The notes under the pieces: generated by a model
What the model was told of the DNA's origin: nothing
Database searches by the model: none
Seen by the model: only the letters and a program-made list of their open reading frames with translations
Position numbers and translations under genes: made by a program
Source of the DNA: Streptomyces sp. NBC_00271
Lineage (GTDB): Bacteria; Actinomycetota; Actinomycetes; Streptomycetales; Streptomycetaceae
Reading direction: 5' to 3'
Length of the DNA stretch: 64,000 bases
Assembly (NCBI RefSeq): GCF_036178845.1
Contig: NZ_CP108070.1
Location: 10,106,001 to 10,170,000, forward strand
In this document: positions 46,281 through 55,429 of the stretch, piece after piece
How the letters are laid out: the number at the start of each line of letters is the position of its first letter
Position numbering within the stretch: position 1 is the first letter of the stretch

Positions 46281-46337
46281 TCTGCGGGCCCCGATGTGGC
46301 TGGTCGCGCAGTTCCCCGCGCCCCTGAAGGGGCGCTC
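46281..46337 (-). repeat. Streptomyces-type dispersed intergenic repeat, copy 3 (inverted)
   Basis: The same core in reverse (GTCGCGCAGTTCCCCGCGCC followed by CCTGAAGGGGCGC), filling the 100-bp gap between the second permease and the binding protein. A hairpin here could lower or insulate readthrough or stabilise the binding-protein message. Confidence 0.75.
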
Positions 46338-46369
46338 CCGCTCACCCTCGTATCAAAGGACCCCATGCC

Positions 46370-47455
46370 ATGCGCAAGTCATCCCTCCGTCGTGCCTGCG
46401 CGGCCCTCGCCGCCGTCACGTCTCTCACCCTCGCCGCGACTGCCTGCGGCGGCACCACGAAGAAGGACGTCAAGGACGAGAACACCGGCTCGGCCGTCAC
46501 CGGCGGCAAGGCGGACCCGAACGCCGCCCTCAAGAAGGGCCTCACGGTCGGCTTCCTGCCCAAGGCGGTCAACAACCCCTACTTCACCTCGGCGGACAAG
46601 GGCGGCGAAACGGCGCTGACAGAGCTGGGCTCCAAGTACAAGGAGGTCGGCCCCAGCAGCGCCACCGACACCTCCGGGCAGGTGAGTTACGTCAACACGC
46701 TCACCCAGCAGCAGGTCAACGCGATGGCAGTATCCGCGCAGGACCCGGGCGCCCTGTGCACCGCGCTCAAGCAGGCCATGAGCAACAAGATCAAGGTCGT
46801 CACCTACGACTCCGACACCAACCCCGAGTGCCGCAACGCCTTCGTCTCGCAGGCCAGCGCCGAGGACCTGGGCCGCACCGAGGTCCAGCTGCTCGCCGAG
46901 CAGATCGGCTACAAGGGCGAGATAGCGATCCTGTCCGCCGCGCAGACCGCGACGAACCAGAACACCTGGATCGACTTCATGAAGGACGAGCTGAAGGACC
47001 CCAAGTACAAGGACGTCAAGCTGGTCAAGGTCGCCTACGGCAACGACGACGCCCAGCAGTCCTTCCAGCAGACCCAGGGTCTCCTCCAGGAGCACCCGAA
47101 CCTCAAGGGGATCATCTCCCCGACCACGGTCGGCATCAAGGCCGCGGCCCAGTACCTGTCCGGCTCCAAGTACAAGGGCAAGGTCAAGCTGACCGGCCTC
47201 GGCACCCCCAACGACATGCGCAAGTACGTCAAGAACGGCACCGTGGACGCCTTCGAGCTGTGGAACCCGGCGAAGCTCGGCGAACTCGCCGCGCGTACGG
47301 CCGTGGCGCTCGCCTCGGGACAGATCACCGGCGCCGAGGGCGAGACCTTCAAGGCCGGTGACATGGGCTCGTTCACCATCGGCAAGGGCGGCGTGATCAA
47401 CCTGGGCAAGCCGACCGTCTTCGACGCCAAGAACATCGACCAGTTCAACTTCTAG
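46370..47455 (+). CDS. rhaS: rhamnose ABC transporter substrate-binding lipoprotein
   Basis: A 361-residue periplasmic-binding-like protein with a signal peptide ending TLAATACGG (lipobox Cys) and the sugar-binding core VGFLPKAVNNPYFTSADKGG and AISPTTVG-like turns (IISPTTVGIKAAAQYL). Matches rhamnose-binding RhaS proteins. Located beyond the repeat copy 3. Confidence 0.9.
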   Translation: MRKSSLRRACAALAAVTSLTLAATACGGTTKKDVKDENTGSAVTGGKADPNAALKKGLTVGFLPKAVNNPYFTSADKGGETALTELGSKYKEVGPSSATDTSGQVSYVNTLTQQQVNAMAVSAQDPGALCTALKQAMSNKIKVVTYDSDTNPECRNAFVSQASAEDLGRTEVQLLAEQIGYKGEIAILSAAQTATNQNTWIDFMKDELKDPKYKDVKLVKVAYGNDDAQQSFQQTQGLLQEHPNLKGIISPTTVGIKAAAQYLSGSKYKGKVKLTGLGTPNDMRKYVKNGTVDAFELWNPAKLGELAARTAVALASGQITGAEGETFKAGDMGSFTIGKGGVINLGKPTVFDAKNIDQFNF

Positions 47456-47472
47456 GATCCGGGGGTCCCTTG

Positions 47473-47793
47473 ATGCAGCGTGTGTGCTTTCTGCTGAAGG
47501 TCCGTGCGGACCGCCTCGACGCGTACCGCGAGCGGCACGCCGCCGTGTGGCCCGAGATGCTCGATGCGCTCTCGGCCACCGGCTGGCACAACTACTCGCT
47601 CTTCCTGCGCGAGGACGGCCTGCTGGTCGGCTACTTGGAGACCGAGGACTTCGCGGCCGCGCAGGCCGGCATGGAAGCCACCGACATCAATGCCCGTTGG
47701 CAGGCGGAGATGGCGCCGTTCTTCGAATCGCTGGACGGCGCCAGACCCGACGAGGCCATGAAGCCCCTCACCGAGGTCTTCCACCTCGCCTGA
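47473..47793 (+). CDS. rhaM: L-rhamnose mutarotase
   Basis: A 106-residue RhaM/RhaU protein: HAAVWPEMLDAL and GWHNYSLFLREDGLLVGYLE hold the conserved His and Trp-Tyr residues that interconvert the alpha and beta anomers of rhamnose. Starts 18 bp after the binding protein. Confidence 0.9.
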   Translation: MQRVCFLLKVRADRLDAYRERHAAVWPEMLDALSATGWHNYSLFLREDGLLVGYLETEDFAAAQAGMEATDINARWQAEMAPFFESLDGARPDEAMKPLTEVFHLA

Positions 47794-47865
47794 CACCTTT
47801 CTGGCCCCCCGTCACCCGCCGCCGCCCACCGGCACCCGCGCGAAGCCCTACCCAGGAGTCCGGAC

Positions 47866-49290
47866 ATGAAGAGACGCACCCTGCTGGCCACCGCCCTGCT
47901 GACCGGTGTGGCAGGCCCCGGAATCGGCGCCGGTACGGCGCGCGCGGCCGACCCCGGCCCCTCGGTCTCCCTCACCGGCAGCACCCAACTCGACGCCCAG
48001 GCCCTGTTCTTCGTGTCGTACGACGGCCTGGTCAACAACAACTCGTTCCAGAAGAACGGTCTGTTGACCTACAAGGGCTACCAGTACGCCGTCTGGTACA
48101 CCACCGACCGCAGCGCGGTCGTCGCCCGCCGGGCGCTCGGCGCGTCCGGTTGGTCGACGGTCACCCTCGCCCATCGGCTCACGAGCTCCGACTCGCACAA
48201 CGTGATCTCCATGGGCGTGTCCAAGACCGACGGCCGGCTGCACCTCAACATGGACTCCCACAGCGACGGCTTCTTCTACGTGAAGTCGGTGGCCGGGCTG
48301 CTCGACAACCCCGCCTCCACCGCCTGGACCTCCGCCGTCTTCGGAGCCGTACAGACCTCGCTGGACGGCCTCGCGCTCACCACGCAGTTCACCTACCCCC
48401 AGTTCGTCTCCACGCCCGACGGCAAGCTCCAGCTGAGCTACCGCGTGGGCATCTCCGGAAACGGGCGCAACGCCCTCGCGGAGTACGACGGCTCGTCCTG
48501 GACCGCTCTCGGGGAGTGGTCCGGCTCGACCGGCACGTACACCAGCGAGCACGGCTCCAGCACCGCCCGCAACATGTACCTGCACGGCATCGACTACGAC
48601 GTCAACGGGCGCCTGCACTCCTTCTTCACCTGGCGCGAGCAGAACGGCGCCGTGATGTGCAACAGCGGCGGCATCACCAACCACGACACCGGCTACGTCT
48701 ACTCGACCGACCGCGGCCGCACCTGGCGCAACGACGCGGGCACCCTCGTCGGCACCACGGGCGGCTCCGACACGGTGGGTGTCACCGACGCCGGACTCGT
48801 CGTCGACGCGCTCAACCCCGACCACTCCCTGATGAACCAGGAGAGCCAGGCCACCGACTCCACCGGCCTGCCGCACGCGATCATCAGCTATGTGCCTGGG
48901 CGCTTCGGCCAGTGCACCACGAACTACGTCACCGACCGGACGAACAACGGCCGCGCCTTCCACCTCCGCAAGAACGCCTCGGGCAGCTGGACCAAGAACG
49001 AGATCCCGATCGCCCTCGGCTCGAGCCAGCGCACGAAGCTGATCCTGGACACGTACGACAACGCCTACGCGATCATGCCCTTCGGCCGGATCGCGGGCGC
49101 CTCGAAGTCCTCCGGGTACACGGACTGGAAGCTCCTGTACGACGGCAGCGCTCTCGACGCCTTCGGCGAGGTGGTGATCGACGAGACGCGCGTCTCACAG
49201 GACGGGACGCTGTCGGTCATGTACCAGGAGAAGTCCAGCGGGACCACGCCCTCGGCTCTCCACGTCGCCGATTTCCGGCTGCCCGCATGA
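47866..49290 (+). CDS. secreted BNR-repeat protein, putative polysaccharide lyase
   Basis: A 474-residue protein with a signal peptide (MKRRTLLATALLTGV, cleavage near ARAA) and a beta-propeller of BNR_4 type (YVYSTDRGRTWRNDAGT, LHGIDYDVNGRLHSFFTWRE, QESQATDSTGLPHAIISYVP). BNR_4 relatives include ulvan and other rhamnose-uronate lyases. Placed between rhaM and lacI, it probably releases rhamnose-containing units from a plant or algal glycan. Enzyme class is inferred from fold and context. Confidence 0.7.
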   Translation: MKRRTLLATALLTGVAGPGIGAGTARAADPGPSVSLTGSTQLDAQALFFVSYDGLVNNNSFQKNGLLTYKGYQYAVWYTTDRSAVVARRALGASGWSTVTLAHRLTSSDSHNVISMGVSKTDGRLHLNMDSHSDGFFYVKSVAGLLDNPASTAWTSAVFGAVQTSLDGLALTTQFTYPQFVSTPDGKLQLSYRVGISGNGRNALAEYDGSSWTALGEWSGSTGTYTSEHGSSTARNMYLHGIDYDVNGRLHSFFTWREQNGAVMCNSGGITNHDTGYVYSTDRGRTWRNDAGTLVGTTGGSDTVGVTDAGLVVDALNPDHSLMNQESQATDSTGLPHAIISYVPGRFGQCTTNYVTDRTNNGRAFHLRKNASGSWTKNEIPIALGSSQRTKLILDTYDNAYAIMPFGRIAGASKSSGYTDWKLLYDGSALDAFGEVVIDETRVSQDGTLSVMYQEKSSGTTPSALHVADFRLPA

Positions 49291-49366
49291 CCAGCACAGT
49301 CGGCGGACTCGCGGGTAATGTGAAGGCCCGCCCGCCGCTTCTCGTCCCCCTGGAGGTTCCTGCCTG

Positions 49367-50392
49367 ATGGCACAGTCGGTGGGTATCAAGGACGTCGCCC
49401 GCGCCGCCGGAGTCTCCGTGGGCACGGTCTCGAACGTCATCAACCGCCCGGACAGCGTCGCCTCCGAGACCCGGGCCCGTGTCCAGTCGGCGATAGACCG
49501 GCTCGGCTATGTCCGCAGCGAGTCCGCGCGCCAGCTGCGGGCCGGACGCAGCCGGATCATGGGCCTGCTCGTCCTCGACATGGGCAACCCCTTCTTCGTG
49601 GACGTCGCCCGCGGCGCCGAGCGCGCCGCGCGGGACGCCGGGCTCGGCGTGATGGTCTGCAACAGCGCGCAGAGCGCCAGCGAGGAGGCCGACTACCTGT
49701 CGCTCTTCGCCGAGCAGCGGGTACGCGGCGTGCTGCTGACGCCCGCCGACGCGACCGGGCGCAACATCGCGACGTTCCGCCGCAACGGCATCCCCTTCGT
49801 GCTGGTCGACCGGGTCGCCGAGGGCACCACCGAGTGCTCGGTCTCGGTCGACGACGTGGCGGGCGGCGCGCTGGCCGTACGGCATCTGGTCGACGCGGGC
49901 CATCGATCGATCGCGTACGTCAGTGGGCCGCCCGGCCTCAACCAGGTCAGGGACCGCCGCGTGGGCGCCCTGAACGCGCTGGCCGAGGCGGGCCTCCCGC
50001 CCACGGCGATGCGGGAGCTGCCCACCCAGCGCCTCGACGTGGCCGCGGGCCGCGACGCGGGCGCCCGGCTGCTGGGCCTCGCCGACCGCCCGACCGCCGT
50101 CTTCTGCGCCAACGACCTGCTCGCGCTCGGCGTCCTGCAGGCCATGTACGCGGCGGGCGTCGGCGTCCCCGACGACCTCGCGATCGTCGGCTACGACGAC
50201 ATCGAGTTCGCCGCCGCCGCGGCCGTCCCGCTCACCTCCGTACGGCAGCCCGCCATGACCATGGGCGCCCTCGCCGCCGAACTGCTGCTGGAGGAGACGG
50301 AGGCCGAGACGGCACCCGTACCGCACGAACACCGGCGCGTGGTGCTCCAGCCGGAGCTGGTCGTGCGCCGCTCCAGTCTGTCGGCGCGCTGA
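49367..50392 (+). CDS. LacI-family transcriptional repressor
   Basis: A 341-residue LacI/PurR protein with the recognition helix region IKDVARAAGVSVGTVSNVIN at the N-terminus and a periplasmic-binding-like effector domain (MGLLVLDMGNPFFVDVARGA, VFCANDLLALGVLQAMYAAG). Likely binds the TGAAAC operators at 42307 and 42472 and is released by rhamnose or a catabolite. GGAGGTTCCTGCCTG precedes the ATG. Confidence 0.9.
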   Translation: MAQSVGIKDVARAAGVSVGTVSNVINRPDSVASETRARVQSAIDRLGYVRSESARQLRAGRSRIMGLLVLDMGNPFFVDVARGAERAARDAGLGVMVCNSAQSASEEADYLSLFAEQRVRGVLLTPADATGRNIATFRRNGIPFVLVDRVAEGTTECSVSVDDVAGGALAVRHLVDAGHRSIAYVSGPPGLNQVRDRRVGALNALAEAGLPPTAMRELPTQRLDVAAGRDAGARLLGLADRPTAVFCANDLLALGVLQAMYAAGVGVPDDLAIVGYDDIEFAAAAAVPLTSVRQPAMTMGALAAELLLEETEAETAPVPHEHRRVVLQPELVVRRSSLSAR

Positions 50393-50393
50393 C

Positions 50394-50424
50394 GCGCGGC
50401 CCGGTCCTCGCGGCCGGTCCGCGC
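50394..50424 (+). terminator. possible terminator hairpin after lacI
   Basis: GCGCGGCCCGGT pairs with GCCGGTCCGCGC (10 of 12) around a 7-nt loop, directly after the lacI stop. No U-tract, as usual in high-GC actinobacteria. Confidence 0.4.
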
Positions 50425-50539
50425 GCCTGGCCTGCTGAGCGACCATTCAGTACGACTTTCTTGATCCCCGGTCTCGGCCGGTCGGCGATCATGTGCTCAA
50501 CTGGGACGCAGCCTGGATCCGTACGTCTCGGGAGCCCTG

Positions 50540-51841
50540 TTGACCGTCAGCTACCGCCAGCCCGGTGTCGTCCTCACCGACCACCGTTTCACCGTGCCCC
50601 TCGACCACGACGACCCGGCGGGGGAGAGCATCGAACTGTTCGCCCGCGAGGTCGTCGCGAGCGACAAGGCGCACCAGGACCTCCCCTGGATGGTCTACCT
50701 CCAAGGCGGCCCCGGCTTCGGCGCCAACCGCTTCGTCGGCAAGCAGGCCTGGCTCGGCCGCGCGCTGAAGGAGTTCCGGGTGCTGCTGCTCGACCAGCGC
50801 GGCACCGGTCACTCCACGCCCGCCAATCGCCAGACGCTGCCGCTGCGCGGCGGCCCCGGCGCGCAGGCCGACTACCTCGCGCGCTTCCGCGCCGACTCCA
50901 TCGTCCGCGACTGCGAGGCCATCCGCCCCCGGCTCACCGGCGGCGACCCCTGGACCGTACTCGGCCAGAGCTTCGGCGGCTTCTGCGTCGTGCACTACCT
51001 CTCGACCGCCCCCGAAGGTCTGCGCGCGGCCCTCATCACCGGCGGCCTGCCCTCCCTCGACGCGCACGCGGACGACGTCTACCGGGCCGCGTACCCCCGT
51101 ATCGAACGCAAGGTCGCGGCACACTACGCGCGTTACCCCCAGGACATCGAGCGGGCCCGGCAGATCGCCGAACACCTCCTCCGCCACGAGACCGTCCTGA
51201 GCAACGGCTACCGCCTGACCGTCGAGGCCTTCCAGTCCCTCGGCATCCTCCTCGGAAGTGGCGAGGGCAGCCACCGGCTGCACTACCTCCTGGAGGAGGC
51301 CTTCGTCCGCACCCCGCAGGGCCCGGCCCTCTCCGACGCCTTCCAGGAGGAGGTACAGGGCCTCCTCTCGTACGCCGGCCACCCCCTGTACGCGCTCGTC
51401 CACGAGGCCTGCTACGCCCAGGACGACCGGCCGACCGCCTGGTCCGCCGAGCGGGTGCGCGCCGAGTTCCCCCAGTTCGACGCGGCGAAGGCCCTCGCGG
51501 ACGAGGGACCGCTGCTGTTCACCGGCGAGTCCGTGCACCCCTGGGTGTTCGACACCGATCCCGCGCTGCGTCCCCTCCGCGAGACCGCCGAGGCACTCGC
51601 CGCACGCACCGACTGGCGGCCGCTGTACGACCCCGCCCGCCTCGCCGCCAACGAGGTGCCGGTGGCCGCGGCGGTCTACCACGACGACATGTACGTCGAC
51701 CCGGAGCACTCCCTGCGCACGGCCCGTGCCATCGGTGGTCTGCGGACCTGGGTGACCGACGAGTTCGAGCACGACGGTGTACGGGCCGGGGGGTCGCGCG
51801 TCCTGGACCGGTTGCTGGCGCTGTCGCGCGACGAGGTCTGA
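50540..51841 (+). CDS. alpha/beta hydrolase, proline iminopeptidase-like
   Basis: A 433-residue S33-type hydrolase: oxyanion GGPGFGANR, LLLDQRGTGHSTP, nucleophile elbow GQSFGG, and catalytic Asp/His near AVYHDDMYVDP and DEFEHDGVRAGG. Larger than simple esterases and consistent with prolyl aminopeptidase. TTG start with GGGAG upstream. Confidence 0.85.
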   Translation: MTVSYRQPGVVLTDHRFTVPLDHDDPAGESIELFAREVVASDKAHQDLPWMVYLQGGPGFGANRFVGKQAWLGRALKEFRVLLLDQRGTGHSTPANRQTLPLRGGPGAQADYLARFRADSIVRDCEAIRPRLTGGDPWTVLGQSFGGFCVVHYLSTAPEGLRAALITGGLPSLDAHADDVYRAAYPRIERKVAAHYARYPQDIERARQIAEHLLRHETVLSNGYRLTVEAFQSLGILLGSGEGSHRLHYLLEEAFVRTPQGPALSDAFQEEVQGLLSYAGHPLYALVHEACYAQDDRPTAWSAERVRAEFPQFDAAKALADEGPLLFTGESVHPWVFDTDPALRPLRETAEALAARTDWRPLYDPARLAANEVPVAAAVYHDDMYVDPEHSLRTARAIGGLRTWVTDEFEHDGVRAGGSRVLDRLLALSRDEV

Positions 51842-51872
51842 CCGGGCGCCGTTCGGGGGAGAGAGCAACGCG

Positions 51873-52775
51873 ATGGACGACGACGAACTCCTCGAACACC
51901 TTGCGGATCGGTTCCAGGAGCACCGCGGTCGCCTGAAGGCGGTGGCGTACCGGATGCTCGGCTCGCTGAGTGAGGCGGACGACGCGGTCCAGGAGGTGTG
52001 GCTGAAGCTCGGCCGCACGGACGTCGGTGAGATCAGGAACCTCGCGGGCTGGCTGACCACGGTGGTCGGCCGGGTCTGTCTGGACCTGCTGCGTACGCGT
52101 GCCGCGCGCCGCGAGGAGCCGCTGGACACCTATGTCCCCGACCCGCTGGTCAGCCCCCTGGAGCGGATCGATCCCGAGCAGGAGGTGCTGCTCGCCGACT
52201 CGGTGGGCCTGGCCCTGCTGGTGGTCCTGGAGACACTGGAACCCGCCGAGCGCCTCGCGTTCGTCCTGCACGACATGTTCGCGGTGCCCTTCGACGACAT
52301 CGCGCCCGTCGTGGGCCGCTCGTCGGCCGCGACGCGGCAGCTGGCGAGTCGGGCGCGGCGGCGGGTACGGGGCGCTGCCGCGCCGGAGCCCGAGCTCGAT
52401 CCCGCCCGGCAGAAACTGGTCCTCGAGGCCTTCCTCGCGGCCTCGCGTGCCGGGGACTTCGAGGCGCTGGTGTCCGTCCTCCATCCCGATGTCGTGCTCC
52501 GCGTCGACTCCGGTGTGCTCGTCGGAGGGGCGGCGGCGTCCAAGGTGGTCCACGGTGCGACCGGCGTCGCCCAACAGGCCCTCATGTTCCGCCAGTTCGC
52601 GGAGTTCTCCCGGCTCGCGCTGGTCAACGGGGCGATCGGCGTCGTCACGGCCCCCGAAGGCCGCCCCCTGTCCGTCATGGGCGTCACCATCACCGACGGC
52701 CGCATCGTCGAGATGTACATCCTCGCCGACCCCGCCCGCCTGTCCGACTTGGCCCTCCCCGACCTTGCGGGCTGA
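51873..52775 (+). CDS. sigJ: ECF41/SigJ-type RNA polymerase sigma factor
   Basis: A 300-residue ECF sigma factor with region 2 (RLKAVAYRMLGSLSEADDAV), region 4 (FDDIAPVVGRSSAATRQLAS) and a C-terminal SnoaL-like extension (ALVSVLHPDVVLRVDSG) that characterises the SigJ/ECF41 class and regulates its own activity. Starts 31 bp after the hydrolase and may be co-transcribed. Confidence 0.85.
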   Translation: MDDDELLEHLADRFQEHRGRLKAVAYRMLGSLSEADDAVQEVWLKLGRTDVGEIRNLAGWLTTVVGRVCLDLLRTRAARREEPLDTYVPDPLVSPLERIDPEQEVLLADSVGLALLVVLETLEPAERLAFVLHDMFAVPFDDIAPVVGRSSAATRQLASRARRRVRGAAAPEPELDPARQKLVLEAFLAASRAGDFEALVSVLHPDVVLRVDSGVLVGGAAASKVVHGATGVAQQALMFRQFAEFSRLALVNGAIGVVTAPEGRPLSVMGVTITDGRIVEMYILADPARLSDLALPDLAG

Positions 52776-53073
52776 GCCATCGGGTTCCTCGCCCCCGCCG
52801 CCCCTACCCGTCCCATCCCCACTTGGGGGCTCCGCCCCCAAACCCCCGATCGGCCTGAACGGCCTTGTCCTCAAACGCCGGACGGGCTGAAAGATGCGCG
52901 CCAGCGCACTTAAGGGGCGCGGGGAACTGCGCGCCCAGACCCCACCCACCCGCAGCCGAGGAACGCACCCCGGGGGTCTGGGGGCGGAGCCCCCAGGGAT
53001 GGGAAGGGGGAGGGGCGGCGGGGGCGAGAGAACCCCTCACGGAGGGCGCCTGTCGGCTCAGTACGCTGGTGAC
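52776..53073. repeat. composite of Streptomyces intergenic repeats
   Basis: The whole 298-bp gap is made of repeat elements: TTGGGGGCTCCGCCCCCAA (52823-52841), a CTTGTCCTCAAACGCCGGAC block with GGGCTGA (52864-52890), the GGGGCGCGGGGAACTGCGCG core (copy 4, 52911-52960) and CTGGGGGCGGAGCCCCCAG (52978-52996). The two GGGGGC hairpins are near copies of each other and could terminate transcription from both sides. Confidence 0.8.
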
Positions 53074-53916
53074 ATGCGAGAAGACAGCGTGACGGCAGTC
53101 GATGACCGGCTCCTGGAGTTGTGGGCCGACTGCGGTCGGTGTTTCGGGTTGTGCTGTGTCGCCCTGCCCTTCACCCGCTCGGCGGACTTCGCGATCGACA
53201 AGGACGCGGGAAAGCCCTGCCAGAACCTGCGGACGGACTCCCGGTGCGGAATCCACACGCAGCTGAGGCAGAAGGGGTTCAACGGGTGCACGGTGTACGA
53301 CTGTTTCGGCGCCGGCCAGCAGGTCTCCCAGGTCACCTTCGGCGGGCAGGGCTGGCGCACAGGCTCGCCGGAGCGGGCCCGGCAGATGTTCGACGTGTTC
53401 CCGGTCGTCCGCCAGCTCCACGAACTTCTCTGGTACCTGAACGAGGCCCTGACCCTCCCCCCGGCCCGCCCCGTCCACGCCGACATCCGCCGCGCCCTCG
53501 CCGAGACGGAGCGACTGACGAACGGATCCCCGGAGGAACTCGGGGCGTTGGACGTGAACGCGCACCGGCAGCAGGTCAACACCCTCCTGCTGCGGACCAG
53601 CGAACTCGTGCGCGCGGGAGTCGGCCGCGGCAAGAAGAAGGAGCGGCGCGGCGCCGACCTCATGGGCGCCCGCCTCAAGGGCGCCGACCTGCGGGGTGCC
53701 AACCTGCGCGGCGCCTACCTCATCGCCGCCGACCTCACCGGCGCCGATCTGCGCGGCGCGGATCTGATCGGCGCCGACTTCCGCGACACGGATCTCACGG
53801 ACGCGGATCTGACCGACGCGTTCTTCCTGACCCAGCCCCAGCTGAACGCGGCCAGGGGCAGCGCCGGGACCAGGCTGCCGCGGTCAGTCACCCGCCCGGG
53901 CCACTGGACGCAGTGA
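53074..53916 (+). CDS. Cys-rich plus pentapeptide-repeat protein
   Basis: A 280-residue protein with an N-terminal cysteine cluster (DCGRCFGLCCVALPF, then CQNLRTDSRCG and GCTVYDCFG), resembling YkgJ-type zinc/iron-binding modules, and a C-terminal pentapeptide-repeat helix (LKGADLRGANLRGAYLIAAD). Function unknown; pentapeptide solenoids often mimic nucleic acid or bind protein partners. The last 33 bp overlap the convergent P450 gene. Confidence 0.75.
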   Translation: MREDSVTAVDDRLLELWADCGRCFGLCCVALPFTRSADFAIDKDAGKPCQNLRTDSRCGIHTQLRQKGFNGCTVYDCFGAGQQVSQVTFGGQGWRTGSPERARQMFDVFPVVRQLHELLWYLNEALTLPPARPVHADIRRALAETERLTNGSPEELGALDVNAHRQQVNTLLLRTSELVRAGVGRGKKKERRGADLMGARLKGADLRGANLRGAYLIAADLTGADLRGADLIGADFRDTDLTDADLTDAFFLTQPQLNAARGSAGTRLPRSVTRPGHWTQ

Positions 53917-55368
53917 CACCGGGTCCGCCGCGGGTGCCCGGTCTTCGAGGTGCAGCCGCAGCCCCTCCGGCATCAGCGTCAGCCGCTCGGCGACCCGCAG
54001 CCGGTAGTCCGGTTCGGGCCGCAGCTCGTAGCGGCGCAGCAGCAGCCCCAGGACGAGCGTCGCCTCGTGCAGCGCGAACTGCCGGCCGATGCAGGCCCGC
54101 GCCCCGGTGCCGAACGGCTTGAAGGTGTGGGCGGGCCGGGACCGTACGGCCCCCGGGTCGAAGCGGTCCGGGTCGAATTCCTCGGCGTTCGCGCCCCACA
54201 CCTCCGGGTTGCGCTGCAGCAGCGTCGTCAGGACCAGGGTCCAGGCGCCCGTCCGCATCGGGTGGACCCCGCCCAGCACGGTGTCCTCGCGGGCCTCGCG
54301 CGCGAAGCCGGGCGCCGTCGGCCACAGCCGTAGCGACTCGTCGAGGACCCGGCGGACGTAGCGCAACTTGGCGACCTGGTCGTAGGCGGGCAGGGGAGTG
54401 TCGCCCCAGACCCGGTCCACCTCGGCCCGCGCGCGGGCGGCGACGTCCGGGTGCTGGGCGAGGTAGTGCAGGGCGAAGGAGAGTGCGCCCGAGGTCGTCT
54501 CGTGGCCGGCGATCAGGAAGGTGATCACCTGGCGTCGGATGTTCTCGGGCGTCAGCCGCTCCCCGGTCTCGGGATGGGCGGTCTCCAGCATCCGGTCGAG
54601 CAGGTCACCCTCGCCGGAGGAGTGCTGACGGGCCGCGACGACGTCGTCGACCGTGCGGTTGAGGTACGCCACGTGCGCCTCGTTGCGCCGGGTGGCCCCG
54701 CGCAGCAGTACCGGAGCCAGTGGTGCGGGGAGCACGTTGAGGCGCTGCGCGTAGGTCAAGGTGCCGACCATCGCGGTGACGAACGGGTGCGGCCTGGAGC
54801 GCTCGAAGGAGCCGAAGTCGTGGCCGAAGCCGGTGCGGGCGATGGTCTCCAGTGTCAGTTTCGTCATGTCGCCGGGTACGTCCACCGCCCGGCCCGCCGC
54901 GCGTTCCCCGTCCCAGCGCTCCATCAGCCGCTCGGTCACGGCGAGCATCATCGGGTGGTACCCCTCCATGGCCTCACGGCTGAAGCCCGGAGCGAGGACG
55001 TCGTGGGCCAGCTGCCAGTTCGGTTCGTGGTTGTACGCCGTGAACAGACCGTCCCCGGCGACCGGCCGGAGGTTGGCGACCCCGAGACCGACGTGCTTGG
55101 CGAACTGTGTCTCGTCCGCCAGCTCGGCCGCGAGCTCGGCGCCCCACACGAAGACGATCTCCTTGCCGAAGCCCTTGCGCCGGAAGATCGGCCCGAGCCG
55201 GCGCCCGAATCGCATCGAGTCCTGCACCGGAGAGCGGACGTTCGCGCCGATCACATCCCCGACGAGGGGGAGCCGGTAGGGCGGGCGGGGGATGCGGTGC
55301 AGCTCGGGCCAGCCCAGCTCCGCGCTCCGGAACCCCTTGGGCAGCACGGCCCCTGTCGTCTCCGCCAT
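53884..55368 (-). CDS. cytochrome P450 (CYP102-like heme domain, no reductase)
   Basis: A 494-residue P450 with I-helix FLIAGHETTSG, ExxR in DESLRLWP and heme loop FGTGARACIGRQF. The sequence style recalls the heme domain of fatty-acid hydroxylases of the BM3 class but the fused reductase is absent, so it must use separate redox partners. ATG at 55368. Divergent from the TetR gene, which probably regulates it. Confidence 0.85.
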   Translation of the reverse strand: MAETTGAVLPKGFRSAELGWPELHRIPRPPYRLPLVGDVIGANVRSPVQDSMRFGRRLGPIFRRKGFGKEIVFVWGAELAAELADETQFAKHVGLGVANLRPVAGDGLFTAYNHEPNWQLAHDVLAPGFSREAMEGYHPMMLAVTERLMERWDGERAAGRAVDVPGDMTKLTLETIARTGFGHDFGSFERSRPHPFVTAMVGTLTYAQRLNVLPAPLAPVLLRGATRRNEAHVAYLNRTVDDVVAARQHSSGEGDLLDRMLETAHPETGERLTPENIRRQVITFLIAGHETTSGALSFALHYLAQHPDVAARARAEVDRVWGDTPLPAYDQVAKLRYVRRVLDESLRLWPTAPGFAREAREDTVLGGVHPMRTGAWTLVLTTLLQRNPEVWGANAEEFDPDRFDPGAVRSRPAHTFKPFGTGARACIGRQFALHEATLVLGLLLRRYELRPEPDYRLRVAERLTLMPEGLRLHLEDRAPAADPVSLRPVARAGD

Positions 55369-55429
55369 GACGCGATCTCCCTTGTGCCTGCGGCACGTCG
55401 ACGTTGCTGTCCTGACCATGTTGTACGCG

